Positions 1 through 11,500 of a DNA stretch of 64,000 nucleotides are shown here, piece after piece. Origin of the DNA: Euphorbia lathyris. Its lineage: Eukaryota > Streptophyta > Magnoliopsida > Malpighiales > Euphorbiaceae. The notes beneath the pieces were generated by a model. The model was not told where the DNA came from. It saw nothing but the letters and a program-made list of their open reading frames with translations, and did no database searches. Positions within the stretch are counted from its first letter, which is position 1; each line of letters opens with the position of its first letter. Where the stretch lies: contig NC_088918.1 of assembly GCF_963576675.1 (NCBI RefSeq), positions 61,266,001 through 61,330,000 on the forward strand, in the 5' to 3' direction. Made by a program: the position numbers and the translations under genes.

Positions 1-463
1 TGTGGTTGAGCCTCTGGAGTTCAATAGCCTGAATCATGTCTTTGACGCCCCGCGTGGCATGGAAAATGCCTCGCGTACCTGAGCTCCTGAGACTTTAGAT
101 TGAAGAATTGCTCATGTACGCCCCGCGTGGTGTCTGTTGACTTTGTGGGACCATGCAGTCTGACTGTTGTGATTGAGAGGGCATTGTTTTACGCCCCGCG
201 TGGTTGCTTCTGCGCCCCGCGTGTATCGGTGAATTTTACTCCTTTACTCGTACCTGCGAAGTACAATTCTCGGGAGCCGAGTTAGCTTGACATTTATTTT
301 TCTGAAATTAATTGAAAACAATGGAAATTAACCAAAAGCATAAAATTTATTTTTATTTTGTTATTTTATTAAAAACACATTATTTTTGTAATTAAACTTA
401 CTTATTTAGTCCAAAATTAACCCGTAAATCACGCTAAAAGATAGGGACAAAACGTCCCTATCA
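1..463 (-). repeat. Athila 3' LTR, inner part
   Basis: This matches 31325-31808 with scattered substitutions and one block missing next to a CCCCGCGT motif. It ends on the plus strand in CCCTATCA, the complement of the LTR start TGATAGGG. It carries four intact CCCCGCGT motifs, near 48, 119, 192 and 214. The rest of the LTR lies to the left of the window. Confidence 0.8.
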
Positions 464-489
464 ACAGGGGCGGAGCCAGAGGGGGCGGG

Positions 490-777
490 GAGGGTCGGCC
501 GACCCTCCGACCCCGTCGGAAAACCCCAGGAGTGGGGTTTTCCACCCTGGCTCTGCTAGGGGCCGCCATGGCTGGTGACCCTCCAGCCATGGCGGCTGCT
601 GAAGAAGATTATATCTTCTTCAGCGAAAACCTAAGAGACAGATGGGAAGGGCAATTTCGCCCTTCCCATGTGTTTTATTTTTTTTAAACCTACAGGTCCA
701 AAACGACGTCGTTTTGGACCTTTAGGTTTAAAAAAATTAAAACAGATGGAAAGGGCAAAATTGCCCTTCCCATCTGT
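490..777. repeat. Array of seven back-to-back palindromes inside the hAT-like element
   Basis: Perfect or near-perfect inverted repeats follow one another: 491-506, 518-543, 562-596, 597-624, 641-670, 694-721 and 742-777. Arms are 8 to 14 bp with short loops or none. Their arms differ from one another, except that 641-670 and 742-777 share the GGGCAA / TTGCCCTTCCCAT theme. Each could fold separately as a DNA cruciform or RNA hairpin. Confidence 0.8.
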
Positions 778-1062
778 TGGGAAAATAAGAAGCTCGCGCC
801 TCTCCTCTTGCGTTGCTTGCTGCTCAGCTCACTCACTCACCTTTCTCTTCTGCTTTTTCTTTCTTTAATAATGTTGTGCGCGAAAAGAGAGGAATAAAAG
901 AAGGATTTTAATATCAAAAATTGGAAAAATATCCAAATCACACCATACTTTCTACTAAATTTCAATTGTCCATCTATTCTTCTCTCAATCAAGCCATTTC
1001 TAAGTAAGTTTTCTTATTTCTTATTTTGTATTTTATTTCTTCAAGGTTTAGAGTTTTATAAT

Positions 1063-1325
1063 TTCTAAAGTAGGGTTTATTATTTTTAAAAGAATTATTA
1101 ATGTGTTGTTTACTTGAATATTGTTTAGTAATTACAATTAATTTAGGGTTTATTATTGGATTTCTAATTTAGGGATTTCTAATTTAGGGTTTATTATTGG
1201 ATTTCTAACTTAGGGATTTCTAATTTAGGGTTTAATTTAGGAAATCAAATTTAGGGATTTCTAACTTAGGGTTTATTATTGGATTTCTAATTTAGGGGTT
1301 TCTAATTTAGGGATTTCTATGTATG
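1063..1325. repeat. Degenerate tandem repeat with TTTAGGGTTT units
   Basis: Units resembling TTTCTAATTTAGGGATTTC and TTTAGGGTTTATTATTGG alternate. At least five TAGGGTTT words (telobox complement) occur near 1073, 1143, 1185, 1226 and 1268. The units are irregular and not a true telomeric array. Confidence 0.65.
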
Positions 1326-1584
1326 TTGGGGATTAATTTCGTTTATTTGTTTTTATTTTATTTAGGAACGAGATGCGTAGATTTTTATACTGTAAGTACA
1401 CATACTTTTTATTTAGGCATTAATTTTCTTACTGTAAGTACACATACTTTTTACTCTCATTTTATGATATAATTTATTTATTATATTGTTCATTTTATTT
1501 TGATGAATATGTTGAAGTAGCATTTAAATTTTTTTTGGTCCACGGTCTAGCCCCTCCGACCTATAGGTCCTGGCTCCGCCCCTG

Positions 1585-1923
1585 CCTATCAACCTCCTCG
1601 GACTTTAAAGTTTTACTTGTCCTCAAGTAAATAAAATCGAAAGACAAGGGATTGAGACAATTGAGAAACAAACCTCCGGTTGGTTTTACCAAGTGCGTGA
1701 TTTCAAAACGACGGTTTTACAAAAAGTTTTCGACAAGTACTTTCGCAAGCGAATGAATGACCAAAACTTATTTGAAACCTCCATGATAAAACTTAATAGG
1801 CAATATTAATGGGGATTGGTTATCTTTTGAGAACTCGATTGTACCTCACCAAGGGATTTCACTCTTACGCTCAAACTTTGGTGGGTCGGTGTTTTTGCGC
1901 TCTTCTTTGTACTTATTCGAAGT
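1585..1923 (-). mobile_element. Athila internal segment with polypurine tract next to the 3' LTR
   Basis: After the hAT target duplication the sequence resumes with a pyrimidine-rich CCTCCTCGGAC run. On the minus strand this is a purine-rich GTCCGAGGAGGT immediately before the LTR start, the expected polypurine tract. No ORF is visible. The segment stops at 1923, where Sirevirus A inserted, and resumes at 15108. Confidence 0.65.
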
Positions 1924-3359
1924 TGTTGAAACACCTTTCCACATGATTTTGATTTGAAAAAATTATTTAAGTTAATCTCATGATTAAGACAATTAAATTT
2001 AAGTGCTTTGGTTTAATTATACTAATGTGTTTGTTCAATGTTGAGTATATTAACTAACGAGAACAGGAACTAAAAGTAAGACAGAACGAAGTCAGCATAA
2101 GCTGCAGAAGCTGAGTGAAATACAAACTCAGCGTTATAAAAGAAAAGGCTTCTACAAAATAACGAATGAAGGTGAAGCCGACCGAAGAAGCTGAGTAGAA
2201 CGTAACTCAGCCCCGACAAAGGAAATCTCCAAGGCAAAGCCGAACAATCAAGTTATGTATTCGTCAGGACAGCGCCAATGATCCGTTGACTAAAAGACAA
2301 GGCCCGACACAGGTCTGCACTAATTCAGAAGCCTCGGAATTACAACAAGATACCTTTTCGAGACACATATATCAACTGGCATTTGGAAAGAAGACAAACC
2401 TGGCGCTACAAGACGAACCTGGCGCAATAAGACAAAACTCGCAAGCCTGACGCCTACTAAATTCAGACGACAGGATTGGCCTGCAATTCTGAATGTTGAC
2501 CAATGAATGACGAAAGAAGACCGTTTGAATTCAACGGATATGTCCGAATTCAAATCATTGAAGCTTCAGATTTTGCTATAAAAGGACAAGTTCTTCACTT
2601 GGATCCTTTGCTGAATTATAAAAAGAGAAAAGACAAGCAAGATCTTCACTAAGTTAAAAGATCTAAAAGAGAAGCTGTCTGATTAGAAAAAGCAAGTTCT
2701 TACACCCAATTCCAATCATTGTGTAAAAGTCTAGAGTGAATTTGTATTCATATAAAGTGTTCTTCATTTAGAGAGAACAATCTTGTATCAACTGTAAATC
2801 TTAGAAGAGTGAAGCTGAGTACTCGGTTTTAGTACTCAGTGGTAGAGAAAATCTGAGTGTTCGGTTATAGCGCTCAGTAGGATTGAGTAGACGAATAGAG
2901 GACGGTACTCTTGAATACTCAATTGCTTTGTAAATGGTTTGTGCTCTACCTTTAAAGAGCTCAGTAGTGGATTGAAAAAGCCCGGAAGGATTCTGGGGAC
3001 TGGACGTAGGCGGTGAGGCCGAACCAGGATAAGTCTGCTGAGTAATCTCTAACCCTTTCTCTTGATATATATATATGTATGTGTTGCTTGCTTAAATCAC
3101 TCAGTATATAATTTGTATAAGCCGATGCTGAGTAATCAGAGTGCTGAGTTGGAAGCTGACCTAAAGTGTTATCTCCCAACTCACCATTGAAACAGCTCTA
3201 GTCAGTGTCTGATTAAAGCTGTCTCACACTTCACTCAGCCTTGCTGACCTAAAGCTGAGTTAAATTATCAAACATTAAATTAAGTCAGCCTTATTAAGCG
3301 AAAAAGTTATATTAGTTCATAACCCCCCCTTGGAACTAATCCTATTACATTACACGGGA
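1924..3359 (+). repeat. 5' LTR of Sirevirus A, 3' end deleted
   Basis: It starts TGTTGAAACACC and matches 13633-15107. The homology stops at ACACGGGA (3359), just short of the terminal ACCAACA. It carries a TATA box in CTATAAAAGG near 2576, a conserved block GGGGACTGGACGTAGGC starting at 2995 and a CCCCCCCTTGGAACTAAT stretch near 3325. Confidence 0.9.
2575..2584 (+). promoter_or_regulatory. TATA box of the Sirevirus A 5' LTR
   Basis: CTATAAAAGG lies in the middle of the LTR at the expected U3/R position. The same word is present in the 3' LTR near 14262. It is the likely start signal for genomic RNA. Confidence 0.6.
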
Positions 3360-3360
3360 A

Positions 3361-4944
3361 ATGGCCATGTTTGTTCAAGGCCCGTTTGTTCCCTATGAAA
3401 TTATTGACGGAGTAAAGTCTGTCAAGAGTGAGTCTAAATGGTCAGAGGATGACCTTAAAAAATTGCAAAATAATGCTTCGGCTATCAATATGCTTCACTG
3501 TGCGTTAGATGCTGCAGACTACAACAAAATTTCAGGTTGTGAGTCAGCACAGGAAATCTGGAAGAAGTTGGAGGTGACCTATGAAGGAACAAGCAAGGTC
3601 AAGGAGTCCAAAGTGAATCAACACATGAGACTATACGAGCTGTTTGAGATGAACAAAAATGAAGACATCTCTGAGATGAACTCAAGGTTCACCAATATCA
3701 TAAATGAGCTTAAGAGACTCGGCAAGAACTTCACAAAAGAGGAACAAGTGAAGAAAATCCTAAGAAGTCTCCCCAAGAGCTGGCAAGCTAAGAAGACAGA
3801 TGTGGAAGAAGCTCAAGACCTAACCACGTACAAATATGATGAGCTGATTGGATCTTTGCTGACCCACGAGATCTCCATGAAGAATTTTGAGGCTAAAGAA
3901 AAGTCTGAGGACAATAAGCAAAAATCTCTTGTCATGAAAGCTGACTCAATGGCAGCTAACTCATCAGATGATGAGGAGATGGCCATGTTCACCAGAAAGA
4001 TGAAGAAGATGTTTAGAAAGAATGACAAGAACAGCAAAAGGCCATTCAAAAGAAGCGATAAATACAAAGTTGAGTCTAGCGACAGCAGATACAAGAAGGA
4101 CAGCTCAAAGCCTGTCACTTGCTTTGAATGCCATCAAATTGGGCACATTAAATCAAGTTGTCCCACTCTGAAGAAAGAAAAGAAAAGTAGCAGAAAAGCA
4201 ATGGTGGCAACATGGAGTGATAGTGATGAGTCAATCTCATCAGAAGCTGGTGCCACTGAGTCAGCAAACATATGTTTTATGGCTGACGAATCTGCTGACC
4301 ACTGCCGATCTGAGCAAGCTGACCTCTCAGATGGATCTGACCAAGAGGAACACTCCAATGAGGCAACATCTCTTCTTTTGCTTAGAAATGAAATGGTTAA
4401 TGCCCTGAGTGATCTCTATACACTGACCAAAAAGTGTAATAAGAAAATACGAGCACTCAGCAGGCGATGTGATGAGATTGAAGAGGTCAAGCTTAGTGGC
4501 CTACGACATCTGCTCCAGGACAATACTAGGCAGAATGAAAACCTGAAAATCATGCACGGGTTTGTCTCTGAAGTCCAATCAGACTCTAAGAAGCTAAGAA
4601 AGGACATCACATCTATACAGAACCAGCTGAGTACATCGGCTAAGAAAAGGTTCTATCCAAATGCTGCGTATCAAGGTACTGGTCAGCATAGACGGTACAC
4701 TCAGCAAAACAGTTAGTGTGACTGTTGTGGAAAAAGATGACACACCATAAATGTGTGTTGGTATGCTCAGCACCATCGTGCTGACCAAAAGTGGAAATAC
4801 CCTCAAAGGGTAGTTTTTTGTGACTATTGTGGTAAATATGGCCACACCATAAATGTATGTCATCACAAAATAAAGTATGATGCTTCACTTGTTCATGCTA
4901 ACCAACGAGGACCCAAAAAGAATTGGGTACCTAAAGATGATTAG
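3361..4944 (+). pseudogene. gag: gag of Sirevirus A (5' truncated, nonsense)
   Basis: This encodes the capsid/nucleocapsid polyprotein that packages the element's RNA. The N-terminal part seen in element B (about 65 codons) is deleted, and the reading frame now starts by chance at ATG 3361. A UBN2-like gag core spans roughly 3400-3900, followed by a charged linker. The first zinc knuckle, CFECHQIGHIKSSC, is near 4120. A second, knuckle-like repeat at 4717-4760 is interrupted: TAG at 4714-4716 (element B has CAG) and TGA at 4738-4740. A third, CDYCGKYGHTINVC, follows near 4820. The frame ends at TAG 4942-4944 and pol follows in the same frame. Confidence 0.88.
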
Positions 4945-7900
4945 TTTAAATTACAGGTGAGCTTGAGATGTGCTGGGAAGTCAAAGTTATGGTATATTGA
5001 CAGCGCATGCTCGAGACATATGACTGGTGATGAAACTCAGTTCATCACACTTGTGCATAAACGAGGAGGAAATGTAAGTTTTGGAGACAACAAAAAGGGT
5101 AGTGGGATCAGGCACTATCGGAGGAAATCCTACTATTGAGTCAGTCTCCCTAGTCAGGGGTCTCAAATATAACCTATTGAGCGTTGCTCAGCTGTGTGAC
5201 AGTGGTAGAAAGGTTGTATTTGATGCCACTGAGTGCCGGATACTCGAGGGAAAAAATGATTTGATTTTAACTGCCCCTCGTGTTAACAATATATTCATGC
5301 TGAGTTTAGAAAAGAAATTTTCAAAAAATACATGCTTAGTATCAAAGGAAGATAATTTCTGGCTATGGCATAGGAGACTTGGTCATGTAAGTATGGAACT
5401 CCTTGCCAAATTAGCAAGAAAGCAATTAGTTGAGGGTTTGCCTAAACTTAGGTTTGAGAAAGATCAATTGTGCAATGTTTGTCACCAAGGTAAACAAACC
5501 AAAAAGTCTTTTCAAAGTAAAAATGTAGTCTCAACCAAGCGTCCATTGGAATTACTACACTTGGATATTTGGGGACCAGTCCAGTCGCTGAGCTTGGGTG
5601 GTAAGAGATTTTCCTTGGTCATTGTAGATGATTTCTCTCGGTATACTTGGGTCATCTTGCTGAGTAGCAAGGATGAAGCTTTTGAGATGTTCTCAACACT
5701 AATTAGAAAACTTGAAAATGATAAAGACCTAAAATCAGCTCACATCCGAAGTGATAATGGCGGAGAATTCAAAAACCAACAATTTGATGAATTCTGTGAA
5801 GTCATCGGCATTGACCACAACTTTTCTGCTCCTAGAACACCTCAACAAAATGGGGTAGTTGAGAGGAAGAACAGAACCTTAGTTGAAATAGCTAGGACAA
5901 TGCTGAGTGAGAATAGGCTTCCAAAGTATTTCTGGGGTGAGGCTGTCAACACAACATGCTATATACTCAATAGGGCTTTAGTTAGACCTATACTTAAGAA
6001 AACCCCCTATGAACTTTGAAAAGGACGAAAACCCAACATTGGATATTTTCGTGCCTTTGGTTGTAAATGTTTTATACTCAATACGAAAGACAACCTTGCT
6101 AAGTTTGACTCTAAAGCTGACGAAGCGATCTTTCTAGGGTACTCAACTAACAGTAAAGCATATAGGGTGTTCAATAAACGAACTCAAGTTCTAGAAGAGT
6201 CTGTACATATTGAGTTCGATGAAACTAACCCTACAGGAAAGTCAAGTCAGTATGCCGAAGATGACCCATGCTCAGCTTCCGCTGACCAACATGGAGCCGC
6301 TGAGTCATTACCACAAGGGCTGACCAATGGTAAAAATGAACCTGAAATTACCTTTGCTGACCAATCTAAAACTGCAGAGATTGTTGAAACACCTGCTCCT
6401 GAAAACTCAACACTACCCAAAGAGATCAAAATTCCAAGAGGACACTCAGAGAAGTCCATTCTTGATGCTGCTGAGAACACCCTGATGACCAGAAATCAAC
6501 TCAGGAGATGAACCAAAGAACTTCACCAAAGCTGAGCACAATGAATTCTGGATCAATGTGATGCAGGAAGAGCTTGATCAATTCAAGAGAAATGACGTAT
6601 GGGATTTAGTGCCAAAACATAGGAATCAAAAGACCATAGGAACAAAGCGGGTATTCCAAAATAAGCTAGATGAACAAGGAAACGTAGTCAGAAACAAAGC
6701 CCGACTTGTAGCTCAAGGTTACAGTCAGCAGGAAGGTATTGACTATGGTGAGACCTTTGCACCCGTAGCTAGATTAGAGGTAATAAGAATATTATGTGCA
6801 TATGCTAGCTTTATGAACTTTAAGTTGTTCCAAATGGATGTTAAAAGTGCATTTCTTAATGGAGTTATAGACGAAGATGTTTATGTTAGTCAGCCTCTAG
6901 GTTTTGAAGATCCAAAATTTCCAAACCATGTTTATAAACTCAAAAAGGCCCTGTACGGCCTGAAACAAGCACTGCGTGCTTAGTATGAAAGGTTGACTAG
7001 TTTCCTGCTGACTAGGAACTATGTCAGAGGTAAAGCTGACACAACCTTATTCATTAAGAAAAAGGGTAAAGATACCCTGTTGGCACAAATATACGTAGAT
7101 GATATTATCTTTGGTGCTACTAAGGAATCTATGTGTAAGGAATTTAGCAAACAAATGCAAACTGAGTTTGAGATGTCAATGATGGGCGAACTCAACTTCT
7201 TCCTTGGACTTCAAATTAAGCAAGGAAAGAATGGCATCTTCATTAGTCAGACCAAGTATGCCAAAGAAATATTGAAGAAATTTGATATGGAAGAATGTAA
7301 GCCCATATCTACCCCAATGGGTACTGACACTGTGCTCTGCGCTGATGAGAAAGGTAAGTCAGTAGACATCAAGTTATATCGAGGTATGATTGGCTCTCTA
7401 CTCTATCTAACTACTAGTAGGCCAGACATTCAGTACTCAGTATGTTACTGTGCGAGATATCAAGCTGACCCCAGGGAATCTCACTATATAGCTGTGAAAA
7501 TAATTTTTAGATATTTGCAGAGCTCAGTAAATGCAGGTTTATGGTATCCAAACACAAATGACTTCACGCTCATTGGATACACTGACGCTGACTATGGATG
7601 AGACAAGATGGAGCGTAAAAGCACTTCAGGAGGATGTCACTTCCTTGGAAGCTGTCTAGTGTCTTGGTTCAGCAAGAAGCAATCGTCAGTTGCCCTGTCA
7701 ACCACTGAAGCTGAGTACATTGCTGTTGGAAGCTGTATGGCACAAGTCCTATGGATTAAGCAACAGCTGGAGGATTTTGGAGTACAAACAAAAACAATCG
7801 AAGTCAAATGCGACAACAAGAGTGCCATTGACTTATCCAAAAATCCAATCCAACACAGCAGGATGAAGCACGTCAGCATTAGGCATCACTTCATCAGAGA

Positions 7901-8039
7901 CCATGTACTCAAGGGTGAGATCAAGTTGACCTATGTTCCAACAGATGAAGAGCTTACGGATATCTTTACGAAGCCTTTGGCTCGTGAGCAATTTAACATA
8001 CTAAGGGAAGCTATCGGTATGTCTAATCCTCTTCAATAA
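4945..8039 (+). pseudogene. pol: pol of Sirevirus A (protease-integrase-RT-RNase H, broken)
   Basis: Domains in order are: aspartic protease with DSACSRHMTG (near 5000), integrase zinc finger WHRRLGH...C-x2-C (near 5370-5500), integrase core with DDFSRYTW and DNGGEF (5560-5900), reverse transcriptase with YVDDIIFGA (near 7092), and RNase H with [15 protein letters not shown] (near 7674). Breaks relative to element B: a 5-nt deletion near 5101 shifts the frame, TGA at 6017-6019 (Trp in B), a roughly 30-nt deletion near 6507 that shifts the frame again, TAG at 6981-6983 (Trp in B) and TGA at 7599-7601 (Arg in B). pol lies in the gag frame, one TAG codon downstream, so the ancestor may have used readthrough. 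Confidence 0.9.
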
Positions 8040-8558
8040 GTTTTCTGCGCTAAATGAATGTTGAGTGATTATAATATGCCGAGTGATTATTGCTTAATGA
8101 GTAACTATCGTATGCTGAGCTAATATAAATGACATAAAATCACCTTATGTTGAGTAGACATATATATTGAGCGATTACTATGTGCTGAGTTACTAAGCAT
8201 GCTAAAATCCCTTCTACGTAAAACTGAGCACTCAAAACTTCAAACGTTTAGTATTCTAGATACTGAGTGAAGCCACTTGCACAATTAATGCTAGCACGCG
8301 CATTTAAGTAGCCACCTAGGATGACGTAAGCGTAATAATTAGAAAACCATGCGCCGAATGTGTCATTAATGTCAAAGATAACTGTCGATTGATCAACTCG
8401 AGGTGAAACCGCCATTCCAACCTATCAGATCAACTCAAAACGACTATAAATAGTGGACGATTTCCCACTAACTTCTCTTTACACTTGAAATCTTTGGCAT
8501 TCGATTTCTCTCTCTAAATTCTCAAATCTTCTATACTTCTCTAATTCTCAAGAACACC
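8040..8558 (+). promoter_or_regulatory. pol-env spacer of Sirevirus A with a promoter-like region
   Basis: The first half is rich in CTGAG/ACTCA words typical of the element. The second half looks like a plant promoter: TGACGTAAGCGT at 8322-8333, TATAAATA at 8445-8452, then a CT-rich leader to an ATG in good context (AACACCATG) at 8559. The corresponding stretch in element B (23358-23840) keeps the same three parts in the same order and nearly the same spacing. Function is inferred from sequence only. Confidence 0.6.
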
Positions 8559-11500
8559 ATGTCTAGCGATTCCCAGAACAATTTCGACAAAGAATACGAC
8601 GACAATCGCTCCGACATCAATCCTCCATCTCCTGCTGAGCAGGAATATCCGGAGACCTCAACAGAGTCTCAAGAACAAACCTACGGTCAGCATGGTCAAT
8701 CTGTTCCCGAGGTCAGCATGCCTCGTAAAAACCCTAAAGCTGACCAAGCAACTCCATCGAAAAAGAAGAAGGAGAAAACTAAGGAAAGGACGTTCTCCCC
8801 AGTCTTCAAGAATGTCAAAAATCTTAAAGTCTTCTGTTCCCGCTGGTTCTCCAAAGGGTTCGTAGAAGCTGAGAAACCCTTTTGTGAGTGGATTTCCAAG
8901 AATGGCTGGACCGAGCTCTTCTCTCTCCCTGGAACCACTTATCCGCAGTTAGTAAGGGAGTTCCACGAATAATTATTTGCACGTTGATTATGTCGTTGAA
9001 TTCTGTAAACCAAAGAACCACAAGGGAGAAATTGCCAGTACTTGCATGGGTCAGGCTCAGAAAATGGCCCACTATATTCTAACCAACTTCTTGTTCCCCA
9101 AGATCAACGCCTCCTCCTTAGCTTCCAATTTTGAGCAGTGTTTTATCTGGCACATGCTGAACTACAAGCCGCTCAACATGACCGTCTTTCTTATCGGTGC
9201 TTTCCAACGCAGTACCGGGACCCTCAGGATGGGTTCTCTCATCACAAAGATACTTCAGGATCACCAGGTAAGCTTAATAGAAGAAATTGAGATTTCGGGT
9301 ATGGAAATCACCGCAGCAGTGCTGTTCGGCTTCGGCTTAGCCTACAACCAACCTATAAAACCTAAGAAAGGAAAGGGGGATATGGTTGAAAAAGAACCCA
9401 CTGAGGAAGATATGGAAGAGGATAATATGGTTGAAGGAGGAAAATATGAGCTGATCAAGAAAGGAAAGAAAGTTAGGGTTGAAGAAGCACCTACTGAGCG
9501 CACTAGGCAGGACAAAAAGAGGAAAGCTGACAAAGCCTCTACCAAAGACATTAACTCAGCTCCGAAGAAGCTTAGGATAATATCTAGTGCAAAGAAAGTT
9601 GCTCTTGCTGAGCAAGCTCAAGGGGAACCTAAGTCAGCTGAGAAACAGAAAAGGCAAGTTGAGCCTAAGGACTGATCAGCATTTGAAGAGGAAGAAAACC
9701 TCTGGGTTGAAGCCCATCGATGCTAACCCACTTGACTTTGTGATTACAAAGGAATCACACTTCGTGCAGAGTCAAGAAATTGATCTGGAGAAGACTCCCT
9801 GTGATCAGGAGGAAGAACTAGGTGATACTGAGGGTCAGCCTCAAGCTAACAAGATGGGTCCTGCTAAGCAACCTGCTGAGAACCAAGCTGAGTCGCCAGT
9901 GAAGGACAAGGTTGTGGAAGGCCTTGATGCTGACCTTGGACTCAACTCTTCCTTTGAGTCCATTGACTCTATTGTTGTTGATCCCTTACCTCAAACCAAC
10001 AAGGATAGCACAGAAGAGCGGTTCAAACGCAAAGCTCTGAAACCCAAATTCATCGACTTATTGGATGAATCTCCGCTAAGGGACCCAATCACTGATCTCA
10101 CTGGGCTTCAATTCCAGTTTTTTAGAGACATCATTGAACCTTCTCCCGACCAAGTAAAGGAAAAGCAAGCCTCTGTTTCTCGCGCTGAGGAACAAGCCGA
10201 CCCAAAAGCTTCTAAGGGTCCAATTTCTACTGACACTTCTGCTCATCCTTCCACTGAGCAAGTGCTCGAAGTCCATGCTGCTCAACCCAACGAGTTCGCA
10301 AAGGAAACTCCTCCTGCTCAAGTCAGCTCTGAGTTGCCTCAACCTCCAAATTCTACTCAGCCTCAGACTGACACCGAGCAGGTTAATAACTCTGCTGATC
10401 AACCTCTTTCCACTCCTACCGAGCAGAATGAAAACCAGTCAGCACCAGATGCTGATTTGAATAAAAGTGCAGTTGCTGACCAAGCTGGCACCTCCACTTA
10501 CGGACAGCACCAAACACCTCCTCCATCCGGTGCTGACAACGTTACGGCCGTTGAGAAACACACTGATGAGTCCTACATTTATCTGAATGCCTCTGAGTCT
10601 GGAAGGAAAATTATTGACTCAGCTCAATCTCTACTTCACGATATTCATCAGTCTCACGCCGATGCTGTTGGGTCTGTTCCTGCTAAGCCAACCCAAATAT
10701 CCTCTATCACTCAACTTCTGACCAAACTTAAGGGTCTCAAAGAACTGATGAGTGTCATGACATCTTTCGTCTCTCAACAGCCCAAGCAAGAGTCAATAGT
10801 GAAGCTGGCTGAACTCCAGCTGATGATGGTGAATCACATGAACTCCATCCAAGGTCAACTTAATGCCTTATCAGCTGCGAACTCAACATCTGCAACCTTT
10901 GCTGAGGTCAATCACCTTTTCTCCCAGCTGTCCTCTGAGCTGACCGGAGCTCGTGACCTTATCTCCTCCTCTTCTCAATGCTCCATAGAACAGACTGGTG
11001 AAGCAATTCGCCTACTCAACCTGAGCAAAGAGAAAATGGACACTGACCAAGTCAAGACCAACGAGATTCTGCAATGCACCCAATCCACACTTGCGCATGT
11101 CCGGCACACAAATGTTCAACGTTAGTCATATGATACTGCGCTGCTCAGGATGTACTATCAATCCTATGCACGGATGACTGAATCAATAACTTGGATTGGG
11201 AAATCTTTAGAGTATTTACTCAGTATGCTCAGTGCCAACATAAAAATTCCCACCTCAAGTATGGCCGATGGCGTGCAGGTCTTTAAAGGTCTAAGGGAGA
11301 GTACGAGTCAAATGCAATAATATTCCTCGATACTGACTCGTGATGTTCATAAAGGGACATTCTATCCTCCTCCTCCATCTCATGATGCTGGCAAAATGGG
11401 GGAGAAAGATCAAACGAAGCAAGCTGCTGTAACTCAGCAGAAAACGAGGGAGATAGCCAAAAAGCCAGCTGCCGGAACTCAGTAGAAGCCTGGATCAACT

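Larger units (their letters stand above)
465..1584. mobile_element. Non-autonomous hAT-like element, 1,120 bp
   Basis: It has perfect 15-bp terminal inverted repeats (CAGGGGCGGAGCCAG and its complement at 1570-1584). A perfect 8-bp target duplication, CCTATCAA, lies at 457-464 and 1585-1592. The CAG terminus and 8-bp duplication are hAT hallmarks. It inserted precisely at the Athila 3' LTR boundary. No transposase coding is visible. The left third is an array of palindromes, the middle an imperfect repeat rich in TTTAGGG, and the right part has a direct repeat containing ACTGTAAGTACACATAC (near 1390 and 1432). Confidence 0.88.

Noticed and set aside
1063..1325. Interstitial telomere remnant
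   Set aside because: The units are irregular and mixed with TTTCTAATTTAGGGATT words. They lie inside a transposon with intact ends, so a true telomere fusion is unlikely.
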